DNA from: GSA-30 sp036384435
GTDB taxonomy: Bacteria; Pseudomonadota; Gammaproteobacteria; Xanthomonadales; Rhodanobacteraceae
NCBI RefSeq assembly: GCF_036384435.1
Contig: NZ_DASVMI010000074.1
Location: 1 to 64,000, forward strand
Reading direction: 5' to 3'
DNA: 64,000 bases
Shown in pieces: positions 52,187-59,360 of the stretch. The notes beneath the pieces were generated by a model. The model saw nothing but the letters and a program-made list of their open reading frames with translations. It was not told the DNA's origin and did not search any database. A program made the translations under genes and the position numbers. Numbering within the stretch: position 1 is the first letter of the stretch; each line of letters opens with the position of its first letter.

Positions 52187-53620
52187 TCAGGCAGTCGCCC
52201 GTGCCGACTCCACCACGTCAGCCGGCAGTGCCTTGGGCCGTGCCAGTTGCCCCGGCTCCGGGGTGTAGCAATACAAGGTGATGCGGGCACCGTAATCGCC
52301 CTCGCCGATCTCCAGGGTGAACCCATGCAGGCGCACGATGGCGCTGACGATGCTCAGGCCCAGACCGGAGCCCGGCGTGGTGCGGCTGTTATCGCCTCGG
52401 TAGAAGCGCCTGGTCACCGCATCGCGCTCGTCGGCGGGTATACCCGGGCCGCTGTCGAGAATGTCGATGCGTGGGCCGAGCTTGTCCATCTGGGCACGCA
52501 GGTGAATACGGCCACCGCTGGGTGTGAACTTGATGGCATTGCCCACCAGGTTGGCCAGCGCCTCGAACATCAGGTGCCCATCGGCACGCACGGGAGACAA
52601 GGGAGACAAGTCCAGCGAAAAAGGCTGGCCGCGATCCTCGGCCACCGGGGCGTAGAACTCATGCACCTGTTCCAGCACCTGGGCCAAATCCACCTCGGCA
52701 AAGCAGGCGCAACGGTTGCGGTCTTCCAGTTCCGACACGCGCAACAGGGCGCGGAATCGCGCGAGCAGGCCATCCACGTCGGTCACGCAGGCGTCGAGCA
52801 GGGCCGATTCTGGTTGTTCGGCGATCTGTTGCTGCGCGCGATAAAGGCGGGCACGCAAGCGGGTCAGTGGCGTGCGCAGGTCATGGGCGATGTTGTCGCA
52901 CACACCCTTCACCTCGTTCATCAGGCGCTCGATCTCATCCAGCATCGTGTTGACGATGCCGGCCAGCAGGTCCAACTCGTCTCCACGCCGGCTGACCGGC
53001 AAGCGCTTGGTCAGGTCGCCCTGGCGGATTGGATCGGTGGCCTCCTGCAAAGCACGGATACGCCGAGCCGGGCCTCGCCGCAGGAGGAAACCACCCAGCA
53101 GGCCGGGGATGATGGTCAGGGAAATGCCCCAGGCCAGCGCGCGCCAGACGATGATGCCCAGGCCATCGAGCGTGCTCGTGTCCTTGGCGATGACCAGCAC
53201 CTCGTGAGAGGGGAGTTGTATAGCCACGGCGCGGGCACGCACCACGCCATCGGCGCGAAACGGCCGCGGAATGCCACCGGCCAGCAGGCGCGGCTTGCCA
53301 TCGACAATCAGCTCGGCCGGCAGCCGGCGGATATTACCGGCCACCACATGGCCGTCAGCCCCGAACAACCCCACCGACATCACGCCATGCGGATCGATCA
53401 ACCCGGCCGCATCCACTGTGGCGGGCAATCGTGCGGCGTCGGTCTCGGCCAGGTAATGCATGCGCTGCACGATGATCTGGTCGATCACGTTGTTGAGATA
53501 ACGGGTGGTTTCCCACTGGATCACGCCCACCAGGATCAGGCCCCAGGCGGCAAAGAGCGCACCGTAGACCAGGATCAGCCGAGAGGTGGCCGAGTGCCAG
53601 GCCTTGGGATGGAAAGTCAT
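52187..53620 (-). CDS. Sensor histidine kinase
   Basis: 477 residues. Two membrane helices (about 14-34 and 155-180) enclose a ~120-residue periplasmic sensor region. HAMP follows, then HisKA with the phospho-acceptor His in CDNIAHDLRTPLTRLR and the HATPase domain: N-box NLVGNAIKFTP, G1 DSGPGIP, G2 GSGLGLSIV. It is paired with the OmpR-type regulator 55 bases upstream. ATG 53620 is preferred to a TTG at 53629. It is located directly upstream of an RND pump, so control of efflux is likely but inferred. Confidence 0.93.
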   Translation of the reverse strand: MTFHPKAWHSATSRLILVYGALFAAWGLILVGVIQWETTRYLNNVIDQIIVQRMHYLAETDAARLPATVDAAGLIDPHGVMSVGLFGADGHVVAGNIRRLPAELIVDGKPRLLAGGIPRPFRADGVVRARAVAIQLPSHEVLVIAKDTSTLDGLGIIVWRALAWGISLTIIPGLLGGFLLRRGPARRIRALQEATDPIRQGDLTKRLPVSRRGDELDLLAGIVNTMLDEIERLMNEVKGVCDNIAHDLRTPLTRLRARLYRAQQQIAEQPESALLDACVTDVDGLLARFRALLRVSELEDRNRCACFAEVDLAQVLEQVHEFYAPVAEDRGQPFSLDLSPLSPVRADGHLMFEALANLVGNAIKFTPSGGRIHLRAQMDKLGPRIDILDSGPGIPADERDAVTRRFYRGDNSRTTPGSGLGLSIVSAIVRLHGFTLEIGEGDYGARITLYCYTPEPGQLARPKALPADVVESARATA

Positions 53621-53675
53621 GACAGTCAACCGGACGCGCCGCGCGCGCCTTCAGGAGCGGAGAGGAATCATACGA

Positions 53676-54356
53676 CTAGCGGGTCGGCGCCAGCATGTAC
53701 CCGGTTCCCCGGACCGTGCGGATCAAGGCCGGCAGACCCGCGCTATCGATCTTGCGCCGCAGCCGACCGATATGCACGTCGATGACATTGGTACCCGGAT
53801 CGAAGTGAAAGCCCCACACATGCTCGAAAATCATGGTGCGGGTCACCACTTGGCCGGAATTGCGCATCAGGAACTCCAGCAGACGGAATTCGGTAGGGAG
53901 CAGGTTCAATAACTGGCCGTTGCGCTGCACTACATGGCGCACCAGGTCCAGTTCCAGGTCAGCCACGCGCAGCCGGTTGCCGCCATCCACACCCTGGCGG
54001 CGGCGCAGCAGCACCTCGGCACGAGCCGACATCTCATCGGGGGCGAACGGCTTGGTCAGGTAATCGTCGCCGCCGGCACGCAGGCCACGCACCCGCTCAT
54101 CGACATCACTGAGCGCACTGATCATCAGCACCGGAGTATCCACGTGGGCCCGGCGCAACGCCTCGACCACGTCGATCCCATCCATGCCGGGCAGCATGCG
54201 ATCGAGCGTGATCAGGTCATAGGCGCCATCCAACGCCCGTTCCAGCCCCAGCCTGCCATCAGCCACCCATTCGGCCAGGAGGCCATGGACGCTCAATTCG
54301 GCCACGATCTCGCGGGCAGTGACTTCGTCGTCTTCGATGACCAGGACTTGGGGCAT
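53676..54356 (-). CDS. OmpR/PhoB-family response regulator
   Basis: 226 residues. The receiver domain has acidic pocket EDDE at the front, phospho-acceptor Asp in LITLDRMLPGMDG, Ser in MISALSD and Lys in YLTKPFAP. The C-terminal winged helix (LLPTEFRLLEFLMRN; RTMIFEHVWG; RRKIDSAGLPALIRTVRGTGYML) binds DNA. The start at ATG 54356 is fixed by the MPQVLVIEDDE beginning, but the sequence before it is the heptamer tract, so there is no normal ribosome site. Confidence 0.94.
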   Translation of the reverse strand: MPQVLVIEDDEVTAREIVAELSVHGLLAEWVADGRLGLERALDGAYDLITLDRMLPGMDGIDVVEALRRAHVDTPVLMISALSDVDERVRGLRAGGDDYLTKPFAPDEMSARAEVLLRRRQGVDGGNRLRVADLELDLVRHVVQRNGQLLNLLPTEFRLLEFLMRNSGQVVTRTMIFEHVWGFHFDPGTNVIDVHIGRLRRKIDSAGLPALIRTVRGTGYMLAPTR

Positions 54357-54360
54357 ACGA

Positions 54361-54395
54361 GTGAGGAGTGAGGAGTGAGGAGTGAGGAGTGAGGA
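54361..54395. repeat. Five tandem copies of heptamer GTGAGGA abutting the response-regulator start
   Basis: Five perfect 7-base copies plus a partial sixth (GTG). The tract begins 4 bases upstream of the response-regulator ATG (54356, minus strand), where the ribosome site should be. On the gene's own strand the unit reads TCCTCAC. Confidence 0.9.
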
Positions 54396-54469
54396 GTGGG
54401 TCAGGGTGAAGGCTTTTGCGCCTCACACCTCACGACCAGGGCCGCCGGCGGCCCGCTCTCCTGCCGCTG

Positions 54470-54504
54470 AAAAGCATACGGCCCCCGCTTCCGGAGGCCG
54501 TATG
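54470..54504 (-). terminator. Rho-independent terminator of rpoH
   Basis: On the transcribed strand CATACGGCC pairs with GGCCGTATG (54475-54483 / 54496-54504, 12-base loop) and is followed by CTTTTC. It lies 26 bases past the rpoH stop. A separate 16-base palindrome, GGGCCGCCGGCGGCCC, lies just beyond it at about 54439-54454. Confidence 0.85.
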
Positions 54505-54529
54505 TATCAAGCGCGTCGCATGCCTGGAA

Positions 54530-55387
54530 TCAAGCGGCAAACAGACCGCGCATCTTCTTCATCGCGTTGGCTTCGACCTGGCGGATGCGTTCGGCGGAGA
54601 CACCGTATTCATCTGCAAGGTCTTGCAAGGTGGCCTTTTCGGTGTTCAGCCAACGACGCTGGATGATGTCACGCGAACGCTGGTCAAGCTTCTGCAAGGC
54701 CACCGACAGCGTTTCCAGCTCATTGTCGGCCTGGTCAGCGTCGGCGATGTTCTCGTACGGGTCGGCGCCATCGTCGACCAGGAAGGCCTCCGGAGCCGGC
54801 TTGGCGTCTTCATCAGCGTCGGCCGGAGCCTCAAAACCAATGTCACGACCAGACAGACGGGACTCCATTTCGCGCACGGTCGCTTCAGGCACGCCAAGGT
54901 CCTGCGCTACCACGCGCACTTCCTCTGCGTTCATCCAGCCCAGGCGCTTCTTACTCTTGCGCAGGTTAAAGAACAGCTTGCGCTGCGCCTTGGTGGTGGC
55001 CACCTTGACGATGCGCCAGTTGCGCAGGATGAACTCGTGCATCTCGGCACGAATCCAATGCACCGCGAAGCTGACCAGGCGAACGCCCTGGTCGGGATCA
55101 AAACGCTTCACCGCCTTCATCAGGCCGATGTTGCCTTCCTGGATCAGGTCGGAGAGCTGCAGACCGTAACCGTTATAACCGCGGGCAACGTGGACGACGA
55201 AGCGCAGGTGGGACATCACCAGCTTCTTGGCCGAATCCAGGTCGTTGTCATCGTTGTAGCGGCGCGAGAGTGCCTGCTCCTCGTCCTGGCTCAGCACCGG
55301 AATACGGTGCACCGCCGCGATATACGCGTCCAGACTGCCGACAACACTGGGTACCGGCAGAGAGGCGGTCGCCAAAGCTTGTGACAT
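54530..55387 (-). CDS. rpoH: Heat-shock sigma factor RpoH (sigma-32)
   Basis: 285 residues. Region 2 is typical (LVMSHLRFVVHVARGYNGYGLQLSDLIQEGNIGLMKAVKRFDP; the RpoH box QRKLFFNLRKSKKRLG), and region 4 has LADEYGVSAERIRQVEANAMKKMR. Length and order match sigma-32. AGGAGG lies six bases before the ATG. The leader contains a perfect CIRCE element about 30 bases upstream of the start, implying HrcA control, and the gene ends in an intrinsic terminator. It lies in the ftsE-ftsX...rpoH neighbourhood. Confidence 0.96.
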   Translation of the reverse strand: MSQALATASLPVPSVVGSLDAYIAAVHRIPVLSQDEEQALSRRYNDDNDLDSAKKLVMSHLRFVVHVARGYNGYGLQLSDLIQEGNIGLMKAVKRFDPDQGVRLVSFAVHWIRAEMHEFILRNWRIVKVATTKAQRKLFFNLRKSKKRLGWMNAEEVRVVAQDLGVPEATVREMESRLSGRDIGFEAPADADEDAKPAPEAFLVDDGADPYENIADADQADNELETLSVALQKLDQRSRDIIQRRWLNTEKATLQDLADEYGVSAERIRQVEANAMKKMRGLFAA

Positions 55388-55417
55388 GAGGAACCTCCTG
55401 AAAACTTGGGGAACAAC

Positions 55418-55444
55418 TTAGCACTCCGGGGTTGAGAGTGCTAA
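55418..55444. promoter_or_regulatory. CIRCE element (HrcA operator) in the rpoH leader
   Basis: TTAGCACTC - 9 bases (CGGGGTTGA) - GAGTGCTAA matches the CIRCE consensus exactly. It is 31 bases upstream of the rpoH start codon, within the probable transcript leader or promoter. HrcA repressor binding here would block rpoH transcription until heat stress inactivates HrcA. Confidence 0.93.
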
Positions 55445-55470
55445 CGCGCTGAATAGTTCCAGCTCGTTTA

Positions 55471-55650
55471 TTAAACCGAATCGTACAGGAATACCTTGCG
55501 TGTGTCCAGTGGGTTTCTGCAGCGCAACAACCCACCACCCAGACATGAAAAAACAATTAAATCATCCACTTGGACATAAAAATCCCGAGCTTTTCCAGGA
55601 ACCCAGGCTTGAATAGCTTCCTGTCCGGTCATTCGCCTGGCATAAGGCAT
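55471..55650 (-). CDS. Doubtful small hypothetical protein
   Basis: 59 codons, MPYARRMTGQEAIQAWVPGK at the start and FLYDSV at the end. A GAAGG lies about nine bases upstream. Third codon positions are AT-rich, unlike the flanking genes, and no family is recognised. The frame is open further upstream. It may be chance, a remnant of acquired DNA, or a real small gene in the rpoH upstream region. Confidence 0.2.
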   Translation of the reverse strand: MPYARRMTGQEAIQAWVPGKARDFYVQVDDLIVFSCLGGGLLRCRNPLDTRKVFLYDSV

Positions 55651-55815
55651 AGGTAACACCCTTCGTCTCAAGAGACTGATCGATGACCTGGCAAGATAGC
55701 GTCTGGCTGAGATCAACAAGGGGTATACCCCGCTGGGGCGCCGCCATATGAGCGTTAACGGCCCCACCCGCACCAGCACCGGATGGGCCAGCTTGAAGTG
55801 AGGCGGGAATGTTCC

Positions 55816-56532
55816 TCAGCCGGACTTTGACTCAAGCTGCGCTCGCATCGGCAACGACCAATCAATCGGCTTATGGCCGTGCTGTTCCAGGTAGGCATTG
55901 GCGGCGGAGAAATGTCCGCAACCCAGGAAGCCACGATGCGCCGACAACGGCGAGGGATGCACGGATTTCAGTACATGATGCCTGCGCGTGTCGATCAACT
56001 GCCCCTTACGTTGCGCGTACGAGCCCCACAGCATGAACACGATGCCCTCGCGCTCGCCGCGATTGAGCGCATCGATGGCCGCATCGGTGAAACCTTCCCA
56101 GCCCTTACCCTGGTGCGATGCGGCGCGGCCACGCTCGACGGTAAGTACCGCATTGAGCAATAGCACCCCACGATCGGCCCACGGTGTGAGGCAGCCATGG
56201 TCTGGCGAGGCGAGGCCCAGATCACGCTGGATTTCCTTGAAAATGTTTACCAGGGACGGTGGCACCTGCACGCCGGGACGCACCGAAAAACACAGGCCAT
56301 GCGCCTGATTGGGACCATGGTATGGATCCTGACCAAGAATCACCACGCGCACCGCATCAAAAGGGGTGTGGTCGAAGGCGGCGAAGATTTCCGGACCGGG
56401 TGGATAGATCACCTTGCCGGCTTGCTTTTCCTTGCGCAGGAACGCAGAAAGCGCCTGCATCTCCGGGCGCTCCAGGTAATCGCCTATGCGAGCCTTCCAC
56501 GAAGGCTCCAGTCTCACACGTTCCGAACTCAT
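55816..56532 (-). CDS. ung: Uracil-DNA glycosylase
   Basis: A 238-residue family 1 UDG of base-excision repair. The water-activating loop VVILGQDPYHGPNQAHGLCFSV has the catalytic Asp. The uracil-binding LLLNAVLTVE and the DNA-intercalation loop HPSPLSAHRGF are intact. The ATG overlaps the stop of the upstream dual-receiver regulator (ATGA at 56529-56532). Confidence 0.97.
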   Translation of the reverse strand: MSSERVRLEPSWKARIGDYLERPEMQALSAFLRKEKQAGKVIYPPGPEIFAAFDHTPFDAVRVVILGQDPYHGPNQAHGLCFSVRPGVQVPPSLVNIFKEIQRDLGLASPDHGCLTPWADRGVLLLNAVLTVERGRAASHQGKGWEGFTDAAIDALNRGEREGIVFMLWGSYAQRKGQLIDTRRHHVLKSVHPSPLSAHRGFLGCGHFSAANAYLEQHGHKPIDWSLPMRAQLESKSG

Positions 56533-57371
56533 AGGGCTGCGTCACGCTCGCGCAGATGTCGCGCCACGCGCAACTGGAACAGCAATTTGGTGATCAACAG
56601 TTTTTCCTCGATCGGCTTCTCGACCAGGTCGTTGGCGCCTGCCTTGAGCAGCGCGGCCTGATTGGCCGGGTTTTCGTCGCCGGTCATGACCAGCACGGGC
56701 AGGCTGCCCTTGCCATAACCATAGTCGCGGCGAATGCGTTCGAGCAAATCGCCGCCGGTCAGTTCACCCTTGAGGCTCACGTCCGTCAGCACGATATCCG
56801 CACCTATCACACCTTGCGCCTTGGCGGTCTCCAGCATGGTCAGCGCATCCTCCGCACTGATCACATGGCGCACGGTCAGTCCGTACTTTTCCAGTACGCG
56901 CCGCGTGGCCAGCGCAACCACGCGACTGTCCTCGACGTAAAGCACCTCGCCTTCGGCCATGCTCTCCGGGCGTACATAGCCACGAATGAATTCGGCCAGC
57001 GCCTGGAAGCCCAGCGACTTGTCGAAATAATCGGTGACATGCTCACCCAGCGTGCGGCGATGCAGTCGATCGTCCACGTCGCCGGACACGACCACGATAG
57101 GAATATAGATCTGAGGAGCGAATTCGCGAACGTAGCGAGCCAGCTCCAGGCCGTCCATATCCGGCAGGCGCAGCGATACGGTGATGAAATCGAACACGCC
57201 GCTCTCGAGCAGCTGATGCGCCTGCGCGCCCGTGCCGCAACCGATGACTTCGGCATCAGGCAGTTCGGCGTTGAGCACGCGCGTGATGAGCTGCCTGACC
57301 ACCTTGGAACCATCGACCACCAGCACGCGCGGCGCGGCGCTGGCTACCCGGTTGCTGAAACTTGTACTCAT
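56529..57371 (-). CDS. Dual-receiver response regulator, first receiver degenerate
   Basis: 280 residues, two CheY-like domains and no output domain. Receiver 1 (about 14-130) has DG instead of the paired acidic residues (VLVVDGSKVVRQL) and Ser where the phospho-acceptor Asp should be (ITVSLRLPDMDG), though Lys is kept. Receiver 2 (about 145-270) looks functional: YVEDSRVV, Asp in LTDVSLKGELTG, Thr in VMTGDE and Lys in VEKPI. ATG 57371 has GGATGG upstream; the frame opens at 57581. Coupled to ung by ATGA. No kinase is adjacent. Confidence 0.85.
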   Translation of the reverse strand: MSTSFSNRVASAAPRVLVVDGSKVVRQLITRVLNAELPDAEVIGCGTGAQAHQLLESGVFDFITVSLRLPDMDGLELARYVREFAPQIYIPIVVVSGDVDDRLHRRTLGEHVTDYFDKSLGFQALAEFIRGYVRPESMAEGEVLYVEDSRVVALATRRVLEKYGLTVRHVISAEDALTMLETAKAQGVIGADIVLTDVSLKGELTGGDLLERIRRDYGYGKGSLPVLVMTGDENPANQAALLKAGANDLVEKPIEEKLLITKLLFQLRVARHLRERDAAL

Positions 57372-57484
57372 GCCGCCATCCGTTCGCCCGAAACACGATG
57401 TCCGAAACCCGGGCAAGCACGCCTGCGCACCCGTGGATACAACCATCTTGCCCTGTTCTTCGCCCGGATGCTGCTTCGAGCGTG

Positions 57485-58450
57485 TCAAACCGCCTTGCGC
57501 AACTGCCAGGCACTCATCAAGCGCGCACCCAACCAGCCCAGCACAGCAGCAGCGACCGGCACGGCGGCAAGCAGCCACCACGGCAATCCACCGACCTGCA
57601 GTTTGCCCTCATAGGCATGACTCAGTCGTGTCACCGGATCAACCAGGGCAAATTCGACCACCAAGGCCACGCCCGCGGCGACCACGCCGCTGAGCAACCC
57701 ATACCAGATGCCCGCGTAAAGATACGGGCGACGCACGAAGGCGCGACTGGCGCCGACGAGCATCAACACATTGATTTCCTCGGCGCGACTGGCGATGTCC
57801 ACACGCACCGTATTGGCCACCACCAAGCCCGCGGCCAGCGCAAGCATCGCGGCCAACACCAGCACCACACGATTGCCCACACCGAGCAGGGCATCCAGGC
57901 GCTGGCGCCATGTTCCGGCATCCTGCACCTGATCCACACCCTGCATGCCGCGCAGGTCGTCCACCAGACGTGTCACGGCATCGGCGCCAAGGCCCGGCCT
58001 GGGCATCACTTCCAGCACATAAGGCAACGGATTGTCATCGAGCGTATGCATGGCCTCGCCAAAACCCTGCATTTTGGCCAGTTCGTCCATGCCCTGTTGA
58101 GGCGTCTTGACGGTCACCTGCGCCACGTCGGCGCGCTCGCGCACGGTCGTCGCCATGGCATCGACCGCGTTGCCGGCCTGCCCAGGCTTGAGAAAAGCGC
58201 TGAGCGCCTGATTCTGGCCCAGGGCATCGCCCAGGTTCTGCACATTGGCTAGCAGCAGGTAGAAGGCGAGCGGCAAGGCCAGGGCCAGCCCCATCACCGC
58301 GATGGTCATGAAGGTGCCCAACGGTCGCGAGAATAGTCGACGCAAGCTGGCTGCCGCGCTCCAGCCGTGATGTTCGCGCCAGCTTGCTACCGGCCTGGAG
58401 CGACTGCGCTCGCTGCGCGAGATATCGACTGCGTCGTTGCGCGAATCCAT
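57485..58450 (-). CDS. ftsX: Cell division protein FtsX
   Basis: 321 residues. A charged N-terminal cytoplasmic tail is followed by a membrane helix (MTIAVMGLALALPLAFYLLL), a periplasmic loop with GLGADAVTRLVDDLRGMQGVDQV, and three C-terminal helices. This is the FtsX fold of the type VII ABC complex that activates cell-wall hydrolases at the septum. ATG 58450 overlaps the ftsE stop (TGATG) and has GGAGG seven bases upstream. Confidence 0.94.
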   Translation of the reverse strand: MDSRNDAVDISRSERSRSRPVASWREHHGWSAAASLRRLFSRPLGTFMTIAVMGLALALPLAFYLLLANVQNLGDALGQNQALSAFLKPGQAGNAVDAMATTVRERADVAQVTVKTPQQGMDELAKMQGFGEAMHTLDDNPLPYVLEVMPRPGLGADAVTRLVDDLRGMQGVDQVQDAGTWRQRLDALLGVGNRVVLVLAAMLALAAGLVVANTVRVDIASRAEEINVLMLVGASRAFVRRPYLYAGIWYGLLSGVVAAGVALVVEFALVDPVTRLSHAYEGKLQVGGLPWWLLAAVPVAAAVLGWLGARLMSAWQLRKAV

Positions 58451-59127
58451 CACAGCACCTCCTGGGCGGTGATGTCTGCGACCAGGCGGCCGTGATCGAG
58501 CACCACGACGCGCCGCTTCATCTTCTTGATCAAGGGCAGATCGTGGCTGGCAACCAGCACGGTCGTACCCAACTGCTGGAACTCGGCGAACAGTCCCATG
58601 ATCTCCATGGCCAGTTGCGGATCGAGGTTACCGGTCGGCTCGTCGGCGATGAGCAATGACGGGCGACCGACAATGGCGCGCGCGATACCCACACGCTGCT
58701 GCTCTCCGGCCGAGAGCGAATCAGGTAACTGCCGTTCGTAGGCAAGCAAGCCGACCTTCTCCAGCGCGGCACGCACACGCCGCCCGCGTTCCTGGGGCGC
58801 CACACCGCCGATCACCAATGGCAATTCGACATTGGCGAACACCGTGCGATCCATCAGTAGACGGTGATCCTGGAACACCATGCCGATACGTCGGCGCAGC
58901 TTCGGAATCCCCGCCCGCCCGATCTTGGCCAGGCTCTGCCCATCCATGGTGATGACGCCATGCGAAGGCCGCTCGATCAGTCCCAGCAGCTTGAGCAGCG
59001 TGCTCTTGCCTGCACCGGAATGTCCGGTGACGAAGGCCATTTCGCCATTGCCCACCTCGAACGAAAGTTGGGACAGCGCCTCATGGCCACCCTCGTAGCG
59101 TTTGCTGACTTGTTCGAAGCGAATCAC
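58450..59127 (-). CDS. ftsE: Cell division ATP-binding protein FtsE
   Basis: A 225-residue ABC ATPase: Walker A TGHSGAGKSTLLK, signature DSLSAGEQQRVGIARAI, Walker B LLIADEPTGNLD and the switch His in ASHDLPLI. MIRFEQVSKRYEGG at the start is typical FtsE. The start is a GTG at 59127 with AGGA about seven bases upstream. It works with FtsX directly downstream. Confidence 0.96.
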   Translation of the reverse strand: MIRFEQVSKRYEGGHEALSQLSFEVGNGEMAFVTGHSGAGKSTLLKLLGLIERPSHGVITMDGQSLAKIGRAGIPKLRRRIGMVFQDHRLLMDRTVFANVELPLVIGGVAPQERGRRVRAALEKVGLLAYERQLPDSLSAGEQQRVGIARAIVGRPSLLIADEPTGNLDPQLAMEIMGLFAEFQQLGTTVLVASHDLPLIKKMKRRVVVLDHGRLVADITAQEVL

Positions 59128-59206
59128 CGGGTTTCCTACGTGGCGGCCGTATAGGGCAAAGGATAAGCGGCGCGCGGGAAAACTTCGATGGCTTCCGGAT
59201 AAAGCC

Positions 59207-59360
59207 GCCCGCTTTGCGGGCTGTAAAGGGTCGAGCGGGCCGCCAGGCGGCCTGCGAAGAGGAAGAGCCGACCCCCGTGACAGGCATGGAGCTCTCCCTC
59301 TCTACTGCTTACCGTTCGCGCAACCAGCGACTTCACAGCCGCCGGAGGCGACGGCTTCAC
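59207..59360. repeat. Second hairpin repeat array between rhlB and ftsE
   Basis: Left: GCCCGC-TTT-GCGGGC + TGTAAAG (59207-59228) and GGCCGC-CAG-GCGGCC + TGCGAAG (59238-59259). Right, mirrored: CTTCACAG + CGCC-GGA-GGCG (59331-59350) and CTTCAC + CGGCCGG (59355 on). It has the same two-halves design as 41393-41578, and the first stem is shared with a unit there while the loop differs. The right end overlaps the last codons and stop of rhlB. Confidence 0.75.

Larger units (their letters stand above)
55388..55815. other. Region between ung and rpoH
   Basis: 428 bases holding the rpoH leader with CIRCE at 55418-55444, one doubtful AT-rich small open frame (55471-55650), and otherwise nothing recognisable. 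Base composition is lower in GC than the neighbouring genes. Confidence 0.5.

Noticed and set aside
54361..54395. CRISPR-like repeat
   Set aside because: The 7-base units are directly tandem with no spacers; it is a microsatellite.
54439..54454. Counting GGGCCGCCGGCGGCCC as another unit of the hairpin repeat family
   Set aside because: It is a perfect palindrome without a loop and without the CTGTRARG/CTTCACAG spacer directly attached, although CCTCAC motifs lie nearby; too uncertain to include.
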